A stretch of 64,000 bases of DNA from Acetobacteraceae bacterium (GTDB lineage Bacteria > Pseudomonadota > Alphaproteobacteria > Acetobacterales > Acetobacteraceae). Both the position numbers and the translations under genes were made by a program. The DNA lies in NCBI GenBank assembly GCA_003506895.1, contig DNXO01000034.1, positions 41,621 through 105,620 of the forward strand, given 5' to 3'. Positions within the stretch are counted from its first letter, which is position 1. Each line of letters begins with the position of its first letter. The notes beneath the pieces are model-generated. The model ran no database searches. It saw nothing but the letters and a program-made list of their open reading frames with translations, and was not told where the DNA came from. Below, piece by piece: positions 19,535-28,258 of the stretch.

Positions 19535-20452
19535 ATGACCATGACCTGGACCCTGGCCAACGCCCCGCGCCTGGACGGCAAGTATGCGATCGTCACCGGC
19601 GCGACCGGCGGACTTGGCTATCAAACCGCGCTTGGTCTCGCCCGCCAGGGTGCCACCACGGTACTTGCGGGCCGCAACGCCGAAAAGGGTGCGCAAGCGA
19701 TCCAGCGGATCCAGCGCGAAGTAGCCGACGCCAAAGTCCGGTTCGAGCCCCTGGACCTCGACAGCCTTGCCTCCGCGGCACATTTCGCGGCCACACAACC
19801 AGACACCGTCGATATCCTGGTCAACAACGCGGCCGTCATGGGCCTGCAGCAGCGGGCGCTTACCCGGGACGGCTTCGAACGGCAGATCGGTGTCAACTAT
19901 CTCGGCCATTTCGCCCTAACGCTTCGCTTGTTCGGCGCCCTGAAAAATGGCGGCCGCGTCGTCAATGTCGCCAGCGTCGCGCACCGTCGGGCAGCGCTAA
20001 ATCTGGCGGATTTCCAGTCCGAAAAGTCCTACGGCCCGATGCGCGCCTACGGACGGAGCAAACTCGCCATGCTGATTTTTTCGCTGGAGCTGCAACGCCG
20101 CGCCGACCAGTACGGCTGGAACCTTAAAAGCATGGCCGCGCATCCGGGCTGGGCGCGAACCGACATCATTCCCAACGGCATCGGCGGCGGCGCGCCCGGG
20201 CTGAAGGCCCGCATCGCCGCGGCCGGGTTCAATCTGTTTGCCCAATCCGCCGCCGACGGCGCGCTGCCCATGCTGTTCGCCGCCATGGCGCCCGAGGCAC
20301 AGGGCGGGGCCTACTATGGCCCGAACGGCCGAGGCGAAATTCGCGGTGGCCCGGGACCGGCGCAAATCTTCCCCCAGGCCGCGGACCCTGACGCCGGACT
20401 CCAGCTTTGGGCGTTGTCGGAACGACTGACCGCCGTGACCGCACGCGTATGA
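19535..20452 (+). CDS. short-chain dehydrogenase/reductase, retinol-dehydrogenase-like
   Basis: 305 residues from the ATG at 19535 (the next Met two codons on is also possible). It has the cofactor motif TGATGGLG, an Arg after beta-2 suggesting NADP(H), VNNAAVM, and the catalytic YGRSK (YxxxK). The length and layout match the retinol dehydrogenase/protochlorophyllide-reductase-like SDR group. Substrate unknown. Its 3' side faces the gene-free oriC-like region. Confidence 0.85.
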   Translation: MTMTWTLANAPRLDGKYAIVTGATGGLGYQTALGLARQGATTVLAGRNAEKGAQAIQRIQREVADAKVRFEPLDLDSLASAAHFAATQPDTVDILVNNAAVMGLQQRALTRDGFERQIGVNYLGHFALTLRLFGALKNGGRVVNVASVAHRRAALNLADFQSEKSYGPMRAYGRSKLAMLIFSLELQRRADQYGWNLKSMAAHPGWARTDIIPNGIGGGAPGLKARIAAAGFNLFAQSAADGALPMLFAAMAPEAQGGAYYGPNGRGEIRGGPGPAQIFPQAADPDAGLQLWALSERLTAVTARV

Positions 20453-20542
20453 GCGGCTGGGTGAGTCTGGCGTTGACTGGCGATCGGCGCCTGGCTTCGG
20501 GGGGATGTTATCGCCACCAGAGAAATGGATTTGCAACGATTG

Positions 20543-20551
20543 ATATCCACA
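20543..20551 (+). promoter_or_regulatory. DnaA box, 8 of 9 match
   Basis: ATATCCACA differs from the TTATCCACA consensus only at the first base. First of the stronger matches in the oriC-like gap. Confidence 0.45.
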
Positions 20552-20593
20552 CGACGCCTGCTCCGAGATGACCAATCTGTTATCCCCCGAAGT

Positions 20594-20602
20594 TGTGGAT
20601 AA
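20594..20602 (-). promoter_or_regulatory. DnaA box, perfect match
   Basis: TGTGGATAA on the plus strand is the exact complement of TTATCCACA. A TTATCCCCC partial match lies just upstream at 20580-20588 on the plus strand. Confidence 0.55.
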
Positions 20603-20675
20603 GTCAGTGGGCAATGGCCGTGTAATGCCCTGAAACAGGCCTCCGACCGGCATATCCTGGATGATGCTGAAAGTT

Positions 20676-20684
20676 TGTGCATAC
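20676..20684 (-). promoter_or_regulatory. DnaA box, 8 of 9 match to TTATNCACA
   Basis: TGTGCATAC on the plus strand reads GTATGCACA on the minus strand, one mismatch from TTATNCACA. It directly borders the AT-rich tract, where a box next to the unwinding element would be expected. Confidence 0.45.
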
Positions 20685-20734
20685 CTATAAGTATTTGATT
20701 TTAAAATATTATTACAAATTGTGAACGCGGTTTA

Positions 20735-20749
20735 TTAACGTATTGTTAA
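20735..20749. promoter_or_regulatory. perfect CtrA binding box TTAA-N7-TTAA
   Basis: TTAACGTATTGTTAA matches the full CtrA consensus exactly. It lies 15 bases past the AT tract and between convergent 3' ends, so a promoter role is unlikely and a replication-control role is more natural. Confidence 0.55.
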
Positions 20750-20786
20750 GCATCGGATTGCCCTGGGGACGGCCGAAACTCCGCGA

Positions 20787-23700
20787 TTACGCCGCAAGCC
20801 GATCCGGGGCGACACCGAACAGGAAATCGATGTCGTCGGCATCCATCGCCGGCAACGCCATGCCGTCCTCGCTGAGTGCCAGCGACGCCAGCGCGGCCTT
20901 GCGTTCCTGGAGTTCGACGATCCGCTCCTCCACTGTGTCGGCGGCGATCAGTTTGTAAACGAACACCGATTTCGTCTGGCCGATCCGATGCGCCCGGTCC
21001 GAGGCCTGATCCTCCACCGCCGGGTTCCACCACGGATCATAATGGATCACCGTATCCGCCGAGGTCAGGTTCAGCCCGCGCCCGCCGGCCTTCAGGCTGA
21101 TCAGGAACAGTGGGACCTCCCCCGCCTCAAACCGCCGCACCGGATCGGCGCGATCGGTCGTGTCCCCGCGCAGTTCCACGAACGGCACCCCGGCCGCCAC
21201 CAGCGCCGGCTTCATCAGGTCCAGCATTGAGGTGAACTGCGAGAACAGCAGAATCCGCCGCCCCTCGGCGATCATCTCGGACACCATCTCCATCAGATCA
21301 TCGAGTTTGCTGGAGGATGCCGCGACCTCCGACAGCTTCGCCAGCCTCGGATCGCAACAGACCTGCCGCAACTTCAGCAGCGCCTGCAACACCAGCACAT
21401 GGCTTTGCGCCACGCCGCGGGCCGCGATGCCCTCGGTGACTTTCTCATGCATCGTGGCGCGGATCGCCTCGTAGAGTTCGCGCTGATCCGGCGCCAGGGT
21501 AATGCGCCGCAGGATCGTGTGCTTCGGCGGCAGTTCGGTCGCCACCGCCGACTTCGTGCGACGCAGGATGAACGGACGGATGCGGGTCGAAAGCTGACCA
21601 CGGCGCACCGGGTCGCCATCCTTCTCGATCGGGGCGCGGAACCGGCGGTTGAAGCTTTTGCGCGACCCAAGCAGGCCGGGCATCAGGAAGGCGAACTGCG
21701 ACCACAACTCGCCCAGGTTGTTCTCGATCGGCGTGCCGGACAGGCACAGCCGGTGCCGCGTCTCCAGCCGGCAGACCGCATGGGTGGCTTTCGATCCGGG
21801 GCTTTTGATCGCCTGGGCCTCGTCCAGCACGACCATGTGCCAGGGCAGCGTCGCCATCTCCTCGATATCACGGGACAGCACGGTATAGGTGGTGATCACG
21901 ACATGCACGCCGTCCAGGTCCCGGCGCTTTTCGTGGCGGTCCAGGCCGTGCAGAACGAGTACCCGCAGATGCGGCGCGAAGCGGGCCAGTTCCGCCGACC
22001 AGTTCGGCACCAGCGACGTAGGGACCACCACCAGCACCGGCCGGTCCATGCGGCCGGAGGCTTCCTCGATCGCGATATGGGCGATGGTTTGCGCCGTCTT
22101 GCCCAGACCCATGTCGTCGGCCAGCAGACCGCCCTGCCCGTTCTCCCGCAGGTGCTGCAACCAGTTGACGCCCTGCTGCTGATAGGGCCGCAGATCGGCT
22201 TTGAAGCTGGCGGGAACCGGCGCCTCGGGGATTTCGGACACCGCCCGGAAGCGGGCGACGTGCTCGATGATCATCGCGCCGTCCTGCCAGCGCGTGGTCA
22301 CCAGGTCTTCCAGGTCCAGCACATTCGGCGCGGCGGCGGCATCAAGGGTCAGCGAGTCGCCGTTGGTCCGGGCCGCGGCCTCCACCAGATCATCCATCAC
22401 CGCCAGTAGGCGGGCGATCCGGTCGGCGGGCAGCTTCAGGATGCGACCATCCTCCAGGCTGGTGACGACCTCGCCACCGATGACCCGGGCGGACGCCATC
22501 CCGCCGCGCTCGCGCAGGCGCATCAGGATCGGCAGCAGCGGGTGGCGCGACCCGTCGATCTCGATCCCGAAATCCAGCGAGAACGCGCCCTGCGGCGCAT
22601 CCGACACCTTCATGTCGCAAAGCCCGACGGACTCCACCAGACGTGGGCCGAAATCGGTGTCGATCTGGTTGCGCCATCCCAGCGCTTGCAACACCGGCAG
22701 GCGGTCGGCGATGAAGCCCTGCCAGGCCTCGGCGGCATCGCGGCCACGGAAGACGTAAACCAGGCGCCCCTTGGCGACCTTGGCGGTGGCCATGCGCATT
22801 TGCACCAGGCCTTCCTGGCGGATCGATTCCAGCGCGGCCGCCTCGGCGGTGCGGTCACGCCGAGCAAAGACCGGGCCGCCGGGTTCGTTGATGCGGACGA
22901 ACTGGCGGTCGTCGTCGAACGGGACGCATGTGCCTTCGTAGTCGAACTCCAGCAACAGGGCGTCCAGCGTCTGCATGCGGCCGTATTCATCGGGGCACGG
23001 AAACCGGGTCAGGCGCACCACCGGGGACATCGGACGGTCAACGATGACCTGTTCGGTGATGCTGGGCGGTTCGATGCGGCGTTTCAGCGACGGCGGCGCG
23101 GGCGGCGGGGCGACAAACGCCGGCCTGGGGGGCGGCGCGGCCGCCTGGATCCGCACCCGTCCGACGGCGCCGTTGTCGGCGTCGATGTACCACGGGCCGG
23201 AATCCGCCACGATCACGCCGGACCGAGCCGGCAGCGTGGCCGCGGAAGCCGACGCGAACAGCCGCGTCTCCCCCTTGATCAGCCGCTTGCCGCCGGCATG
23301 CCAGCGCGCCTGGCCGCTTTCGATCAGTGCGTCCAGCAGGTCCACGACCAACGTCGGCGCGATGCCGGTCTTGGGGTCGTTGCCCTCACCCATCAAGTAG
23401 GCGACGTCGCGCAGGGCGGCCGCGGCCTGCTCGTCCTCGGCGATCTGGCGCGGCGTGGTTGGCGTGGCGATGCCACTGCGCTCGCCGATCAAGACCGTGG
23501 TGACGAAGCAGGCGTGCGGGTGGTCCCCGGGCGCCAGTTCGAAGACAATCCGCTGACGCTCTTTCTCCGCCGGCTTGGAGGCCAGCGTGTCGAGGAAGGT
23601 CTGCTGTTCCGGCTTACGCAGCTCCGGGAACCGGTCGAGCGCGCCGAACGCCGCCGCCGCGAGATGGGCACAGCCCGGCATGCGGCAGGTGCAGCGGTGA

Positions 23701-23900
23701 TCGAACACCACGCGGCGCCCAAACAACGATGGGGTGATGGAAACCGTGTAGCTGATCGCCCGGTCCTGCACGGTGCCGGTAATGGTTTCCCCGTCCAGCC
23801 TGATATCGACGCCCCCCGCCAAGCCCAACGTACGGCCACGGGTTAGCGCTCGGCCGTCGAAAATGCGGCCCAGGTCCTGGGAGGAGTACGGCGTCGGCAT
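20787..23900 (-). CDS. SWIM zinc-finger SNF2-family helicase
   Basis: 1037 residues from the ATG at 23900; the frame stays open to 24020 but the extra 40 residues are low-complexity and overlap an IS remnant. Near the N-terminus CxCx4CxH (C70, C72, C77, H79) forms a SWIM zinc finger. A central domain leads to the SNF2 motor: ADDMGLGKTAQTIAH (motif I), VLDEAQAIKS (II), LSGTPIENNLGELWS (III), LLFSQFTSMLDL (IV), and DPWWNPAVEDQASDRAHRIGQ-type motif V/VI near the C-terminus. It is a probable DNA translocase remodelling protein-DNA complexes; whether it acts in transcription recycling or repair is unknown. Confidence 0.9.
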   Translation of the reverse strand: MPTPYSSQDLGRIFDGRALTRGRTLGLAGGVDIRLDGETITGTVQDRAISYTVSITPSLFGRRVVFDHRCTCRMPGCAHLAAAAFGALDRFPELRKPEQQTFLDTLASKPAEKERQRIVFELAPGDHPHACFVTTVLIGERSGIATPTTPRQIAEDEQAAAALRDVAYLMGEGNDPKTGIAPTLVVDLLDALIESGQARWHAGGKRLIKGETRLFASASAATLPARSGVIVADSGPWYIDADNGAVGRVRIQAAAPPPRPAFVAPPPAPPSLKRRIEPPSITEQVIVDRPMSPVVRLTRFPCPDEYGRMQTLDALLLEFDYEGTCVPFDDDRQFVRINEPGGPVFARRDRTAEAAALESIRQEGLVQMRMATAKVAKGRLVYVFRGRDAAEAWQGFIADRLPVLQALGWRNQIDTDFGPRLVESVGLCDMKVSDAPQGAFSLDFGIEIDGSRHPLLPILMRLRERGGMASARVIGGEVVTSLEDGRILKLPADRIARLLAVMDDLVEAAARTNGDSLTLDAAAAPNVLDLEDLVTTRWQDGAMIIEHVARFRAVSEIPEAPVPASFKADLRPYQQQGVNWLQHLRENGQGGLLADDMGLGKTAQTIAHIAIEEASGRMDRPVLVVVPTSLVPNWSAELARFAPHLRVLVLHGLDRHEKRRDLDGVHVVITTYTVLSRDIEEMATLPWHMVVLDEAQAIKSPGSKATHAVCRLETRHRLCLSGTPIENNLGELWSQFAFLMPGLLGSRKSFNRRFRAPIEKDGDPVRRGQLSTRIRPFILRRTKSAVATELPPKHTILRRITLAPDQRELYEAIRATMHEKVTEGIAARGVAQSHVLVLQALLKLRQVCCDPRLAKLSEVAASSSKLDDLMEMVSEMIAEGRRILLFSQFTSMLDLMKPALVAAGVPFVELRGDTTDRADPVRRFEAGEVPLFLISLKAGGRGLNLTSADTVIHYDPWWNPAVEDQASDRAHRIGQTKSVFVYKLIAADTVEERIVELQERKAALASLALSEDGMALPAMDADDIDFLFGVAPDRLAA

Positions 23901-24014
23901 TGGGGTCGGGGTGGCCTCAGGCAATGGGTCGGGCGCCGAGTCGGGGGGCGCTCGGCGGGAGCCGTGTGAGTCGCCTGAAGCGGGGCGCGAATGCAAGGCT
24001 TCAGTTGCGCCCCA

Positions 24015-24918
24015 GGTCACAGCGGGCGCGTGGCGTTTGGGGCTTTGTCGTTACGCTGGATCTGAAGGCCTTTTACGCTCGGATCAAAGTCCGCGATAAC
24101 CATCCCGGACGTCCGGCGGCCGATCCGGCGGTGCTTCTGGCGGTATGACTGTATGCCACGCTGGATGGGGTGGGTTCGGCCCGCGCGTTAGAGCGGCTGT
24201 GTTCGCACCATGCGGCCTATCGGTGGCTGTGTGGCGGCGTTCCGGTCAATCACGACATGCTGTCGGCCTTCCGCCGTGATGGCGGTGCGCTGCTGGATGC
24301 GGTGTTGACGCATAGCCTGACCGGCCTGATCGCTGAAGGCCTGGTGGGTCTGGAAGAGGTTGCGATCGACGGCACCAAGGTTCGGTCCCTGGCGGGACAC
24401 AGTTCAATGGCGGGACTGGATCGCCTCGCGCGTATCGAGACGCTCGTGGTCGAGCGGATCGCGGGTCTGAAGCAGGACTTGGACGAGCATGCTGGCAGTG
24501 CCGAACGGATCAAGGGCGCGCTGGACCGTCTGGTTGAACTGGAGGTGGAAAAGGCCGGCGCGCGAAAGCGGACAGGCGCGAAGCCAAGCGCAAGCAGATG
24601 GTGTCGCTGCGGGACTTCGAGGTGCGCCGGATGCGGCTAGCGGACGGTTCGGTGCATCCGGCTTGGACTGTGCCTGTGGCAACGGCCAAGGGCGTCGTGG
24701 TGTCGACCGAGCCGACCGATCGGCGCGATGACGGCGGATTGGCGCCCAGCCCGGTCGAACAGATCATGCGCCGGTGCGGGCAAACGCCGGTTCGCCTGCT
24801 TGCGGATGGCACGGCGATGACGGTCCAGGATATCGCCGCGTTGCGGTCGGTGTGCCACTTCCAGGGCCTCGCGCATAACCTGCTGCATGCTTACGGGCAG
24901 CGATGCGTCGCGGCATGA
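24015..24918 (+). pseudogene. IS1182-type transposase, decayed
   Basis: The frame running from about 24015 encodes LDLKAFYARIKVR and PGRPAADPAVLLAV, stops at an in-frame TGA (24146-24148), and continues with LYATLDGVGSARALERLC, AYRWLCGGVPVN and VAIDGTKVRS. Around 24560-24570 the reading frame shifts by one (RREAKRKQMVSLRDFEV onward). After DIAALRS the sequence jumps to the C-terminal GLAHNLLHAYG, so the segment with the last catalytic acid is missing. Stop, frameshift and internal deletion make it inactive. I found no convincing terminal inverted repeats. Confidence 0.85.
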
Positions 24919-25637
24919 CCCCGATCCGTGCCGGTTGGACCGCATTGGCGGGCACTGGTCCCGGCTGCAAGGCGGTTTCCCCTGATCGCGCGGGTCGCCA
25001 AGGCAGCAACGCCACCGCAACGATACGAAATTCAACCGCTCACGTGTCACGAGGATGGATATCCGGATTGGATTACAGCCTCCTTCGCCGACCATGACGA
25101 TGAGCGGCCGACGGCTTCCGTCAAACGATTCGATTATTTCGCCGCGTATCCTAAACCGCCTGCCCATCCTGGTCTACGACGCGAAGCTTGTGCCCGCCCA
25201 GGATGGATTGGGTGGACTAAACAGCAAAACATTTAGGCCGTTTGCGGATTGTGCCAAATGACGATCCGCGGCTCTTTGAAAATCCGCATGGACGTTCGCT
25301 TCCTCGCTGGGGCGTGGATTGCACGTGGCGGTCCATGTCCTCAATCGCGTGCTAAAGCTAGGACGCCCGCGCTATGCCCGCAGCCTCTGACCCAAACCGG
25401 GATTGGGATCGTTGCGTAGACACCTTTGATCCCCGCACCACGCTGCCAGGGCCCCACTCCAGATTGGAGTCAAAAAGCTGCCCCCTTGGGCGAAGGCCGC
25501 CAGATTCGTGCTGATCGTGGCGACCATACCGGTGAAGCCTCCAAATGCCGCCGATAGAAAATTGCCACTTGAAACAATTGAAGCGATCAGTCAGAAAATC
25601 TGAATTCGCAAGCTCCAATGGTTATGGAAATATAACT
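24919..25637. other. gene-free stretch after the IS remnant
   Basis: About 720 bases between the transposase pseudogene and the PEP-CTERM-like gene. Short open frames exist on both strands but none shows a recognisable domain, a ribosome-binding site with a plausible protein, or family-like composition. It may be decayed element DNA plus the promoter of the downstream secreted-protein gene. Confidence 0.5.
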
Positions 25638-26294
25638 ATGTGGACCGAATGGAAGGATCGGGATCGAAAAGTGGTATTATTCAGACATTTTATGGCGACA
25701 GTCGTCGTGGGTGCCTCCGCCTTCGGCGGCCTCCTTTGCATGGCAACGCCGGCCCGCGCAGAATTCGTCGTCACCGTCTCCCAGGACGGCGCCAACATTG
25801 TCGCCACCGGCAGTGGCTCCATCAATACGGCAGGGCTGACCGATGTCGGCGGTGCCTTTGACGGCGGTGCTTCCTACGACGGAGACCGGTTCATCGTCGG
25901 CGGGCTGGAGGCAGCAGTGCAGTTTTGGACGTCGATCAGCGGTCCCGCCAACTTTGGCCCGACGGGAGACACATGGAACTCCGCTTCCTCGGGGTCCGGT
26001 GACGTCGTCGGGGTCATTGCCGATAGCGGGATATATCTTCCAGATTCATATGTGTCCGGCAGCGCCCTGTCGGGTACTTCCACATGGGACAACACGACGC
26101 TCAGCGCCCTAAACTTGACGCCTGGCACGTATGACTGGACCTGGGGCTCCGGCGACACGGCGGACGGTTACGAACTCGTAGTCAACGGGGGACAACAGAG
26201 CGTTCCTGAATCGTCATCGCTGCTGTTGCTCGCGGTGCCATTGGCCGCCGCGGCGGTGATGCGCCGCAGGCGGGAGTCACGGCCCGCCGTGTGA
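25638..26294 (+). CDS. PEP-CTERM-like secreted surface protein
   Basis: 218 residues from the ATG following GGAAATATAACT. It has a signal peptide (hydrophobic stretch about 17-36, cleavage near ARAEF at 41). A Gly/Ser/Thr-rich body with almost no lysine follows. The C-terminus has VPESSS (189-194), a hydrophobic helix and RRRR. This is the exosortase sorting-signal layout, but the core is VPES where VPEP is usual. No exosortase is in the window. The body resembles no enzyme I know. A shorter start at Met19 (25692) would still carry the signal peptide. Confidence 0.65.
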   Translation: MWTEWKDRDRKVVLFRHFMATVVVGASAFGGLLCMATPARAEFVVTVSQDGANIVATGSGSINTAGLTDVGGAFDGGASYDGDRFIVGGLEAAVQFWTSISGPANFGPTGDTWNSASSGSGDVVGVIADSGIYLPDSYVSGSALSGTSTWDNTTLSALNLTPGTYDWTWGSGDTADGYELVVNGGQQSVPESSSLLLLAVPLAAAAVMRRRRESRPAV

Positions 26295-26296
26295 CG

Positions 26297-26330
26297 TGGT
26301 TGTCAATCGGCGTTGAAGCTTGACCCGGTA
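26297..26330. mobile_element. possible IS21-type terminal sequence remnant
   Basis: GTCAATCGGCGTTGAAGCTT followed by GACCCGG resembles the GGCGTTGAARNTTGACCC repeats found at ends of IS21-family elements. No istA or istB gene is present. The identification is from memory of the motif only. Confidence 0.3.
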
Positions 26331-26520
26331 TTGGAGTGGCCCTGGAGCCGGACAAATTCAGGCGTCCACTCTGACCGTGCGCCGGACGGGTGTTGTCAAC
26401 TTGATGAACGGGAGCATCAGCCAAGCTCAGTGTTCTGGCAGCACGCGCGTCGGCGAGTATGACACCCCGTTCTGAGGTGCGGTCGTTAGGGTCTGATGAT
26501 AAATGACCGCTTCAATGTAG

Positions 26521-26999
26521 TTATTGATTAGGTGCGATGGCATAGTCCCATCCCCCATGGAATTCGGCGCGCGTCAGGTTGATCGCCTGTATTTCCAGTT
26601 CGATCACCTGCACGCCCCCGGGACCGAGGTTGCCGTCGAACTCGCGGCAAACCGCGAGGCCTGTTTCGGGCTTCGTGGCACTCATCAGTTGGACGATGAC
26701 CTAATGACTGCCCAGCGGCTTGCCGCGCCAGTTCTGGGTGATGAAGGCGAGCAGGCGGTGCTCGATCTTGTTCCACTTGCTGGTGCCCGGCGGCAGGTGG
26801 GTCACCGGTATCGCAAGACCGGTTTCGTTGACGAACCGTTGCAGTTCACGTTTCCATAATCTGACCTTAGCACCGTAGCTGCCGCCGCAGTCGGCTGTGA
26901 TTGTCAGGCTGGTGGCATCGGGGTAGCGTGTCCGGCCGAGCTTGTGCCACCAGCGTCGGATGCTTTCGACGACCAAGGCCGCGGTGTCGGCGTTATCTC
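26521..26999 (-). pseudogene. ISAzo13-type transposase, C-terminal fragment with amber stop
   Basis: Read on the minus strand: DTAALVVESIRRWWHKLG, then TITADCGGSYGAKVRLWK, LQRFVNETGLAIPVTHLPPG and TSKWNKIEHRLLAFITQNW, the DDE core of ISAzo13-type transposases. At 26701-26703 a TAG interrupts the frame after GKPLGSH. Translation then continues in the same frame with VIVQLMSATKPETGLAV through to LTRAEFHGGWDYAIAPN and a TAA at 26521. The N-terminal two-thirds are absent, so the fragment is inactive. It directly abuts the HAF-repeat gene at about 27000. Confidence 0.85.
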
Positions 27000-27529
27000 G
27001 CTTCGCTTATTTCTCGGAAGGCCCTAAGGGTGCGGCCGCGGGCGGCATGACGATAGAACCGTTGCTGGGCGTGAACGACAAGGACAAGGCCCTTGGCTTC
27101 TGGACCGATGCCAACGGCAACGCCCACGGATTCACTTACGATACCGGATCGAAGAGCTTCATTGAGGTCGATATCAAGGGCCACATGGGCACCACGACCA
27201 CGGCGATCAACAACAAGGGCGATATCGCCGGCTTCGTTAAGGACAACGGTGTCGATCAGGGCTTCATCAAGGACGGCAACAAGGTGGAGTTGCTGAAGGG
27301 ACCCAAGGGGTCGGTGATGGCTTTGGGCATCAACAACGAGGATCAGGCGGTCGGCTCGTTCACCGACGCGGCCGGACAGGCGCACCGCTTCCTGTTCGAC
27401 GACCGGTTGCACCAGTACGCGGTTATCAATGACCCCAACGGGGTCAAGGGCCAGTTGGCCGGTTTCTTCCTGGACAAGGCCGGCAACACCGATGGGATGC
27501 TGGTTCAGATCAGCACGCACCATAGCTGA
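27000..27529 (+). pseudogene. HAF-repeat extracellular protein, 5' end lost at the IS junction
   Basis: The open frame holds repeated units such as GFWTDANGNAHGFTYD, AINNKGDIAGFVKDNG and GINNEDQAVGSFTDAAG, the [G/A]xN-x-G/D-xAVGxF pattern of HAF/DUF3466-like beta-propeller proteins. Such proteins are normally secreted and start with a signal peptide; here the frame runs straight into transposase sequence upstream of 27000 and no signal peptide is present. It is therefore a truncated gene, unless the ATG at 27047 allows a cytoplasmic fragment to be made. Confidence 0.7.
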
Positions 27530-27583
27530 TGTCCGGCGTGATGTGGCGTTCGCCCGCGGGGCGGACGCCACGTTGGCCGGCGG

Positions 27584-27862
27584 TCAGCCCTGGATCACCG
27601 GCATGACGATATGGATGGCAATCAGCAACAGAACCAGGATCACCGCGATCCGTATGATCCCGCCGAACAGGCGCAGCGACCCCAGGACCAACACGGCCGC
27701 GACCGCAAGGAGCAACACCGTCTGAAGTGTATGGGGGACGCCGATTTGCTGGAGCACGCCGCGCAACCACAATTCGAACTCAGTCAGGATCGTCGCGACG
27801 GCCAGGCCGAATTGGGTGAGCAGATTCAGTAGGGCGTCGATAGCGGTTTGGAGTTGGCTCAC
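27584..27862 (-). CDS. small two-helix membrane protein
   Basis: 92 residues from a GTG (27860-27862) preceded by AAGGAAATCAGT, a good ribosome-binding site; the longer open frame upstream has no such site. It has an amphipathic N-terminal half followed by two closely spaced hydrophobic segments (LLLAVAAVLVLGSLRLFGG and IAVILVLLLIAIHIVMP). Conserved family not recognised. Next to IS debris, but base composition is like the chromosome. Confidence 0.55.
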   Translation of the reverse strand: MSQLQTAIDALLNLLTQFGLAVATILTEFELWLRGVLQQIGVPHTLQTVLLLAVAAVLVLGSLRLFGGIIRIAVILVLLLIAIHIVMPVIQG

Positions 27863-27965
27863 ACTGATTTCCTTGATGAGGATACTCGCTTCGGAAATCG
27901 TGCGGAAGGGGACGTTATGGAAGATGTCGTCTCTATAAGGTGACGTTCCCAGGCGGGCTTGGCGG

Positions 27966-28258
27966 ATGGTGTATCTGGCGTTGTCGCGGATACCGTCCAG
28001 CTTCCGCACCCTGGCCGGCGCGGCCGTCAGCTTCGTCGGCACCGCGCAGAAGGGCAAAGGCTGGCTGGTAGGCGCCTCCCTGACCATCGCCGACGTCGGC
28101 TGTTGGGGCCGCATGGTCTTCATGGCCGAGGGCGGGATGGATATCGCCAACTGGCCGAACGTCCCCGCCTGGTCTAAACGGCTTGCGGCCCTCCCGGGCT
28201 TTGCCCTGCCCTATGACCTGATATCAAAAAGAATACGGAGTTCGATCCATGCGCATAG
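27966..28258 (+). pseudogene. glutathione S-transferase C-terminal remnant
   Basis: The reading frame encodes GWLVGASLTIADVGCWGR and NWPNVPAWSKRLAALPGF, then PYDLI, the C-terminal helical domain of a glutathione S-transferase. The thioredoxin-like N-terminal domain is missing. After PYDLI the frame runs on without a stop, but a one-base shift gives KKNTEF and then a TAG at 28256-28258. That would restore a normal end overlapping the next gene's ATG, so both a 5' truncation and a 3' frameshift are inferred. Confidence 0.6.

Larger units (their letters stand above)
20453..20786. other. oriC: oriC-like region: DnaA-box cluster, AT-rich tract, CtrA box
   Basis: This 334-base gap lies between two convergent genes, so no promoter is expected there. 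It holds one perfect DnaA box and two one-mismatch boxes, plus two weaker TTATCNCCN matches at 20508-20516 and 20580-20588. An AT tract at 20681-20720 has only five G/C in 40 bases. A perfect TTAA-N7-TTAA CtrA box follows at 20735-20749, and one GANTC site (GAGTC, 20463-20467) is present. Caulobacter's origin combines the same element types. That this is the working chromosomal origin is inference. Confidence 0.5.

Noticed and set aside
18682..20127. 481-codon plus-strand frame spanning the MetE-like and SDR genes
   Set aside because: Antisense to one real gene and out of frame with another; the domain motifs are on the chosen strands and frames.
21399..22409. 336-codon frame inside the SNF2 helicase
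   Set aside because: Antisense to the conserved helicase motifs.
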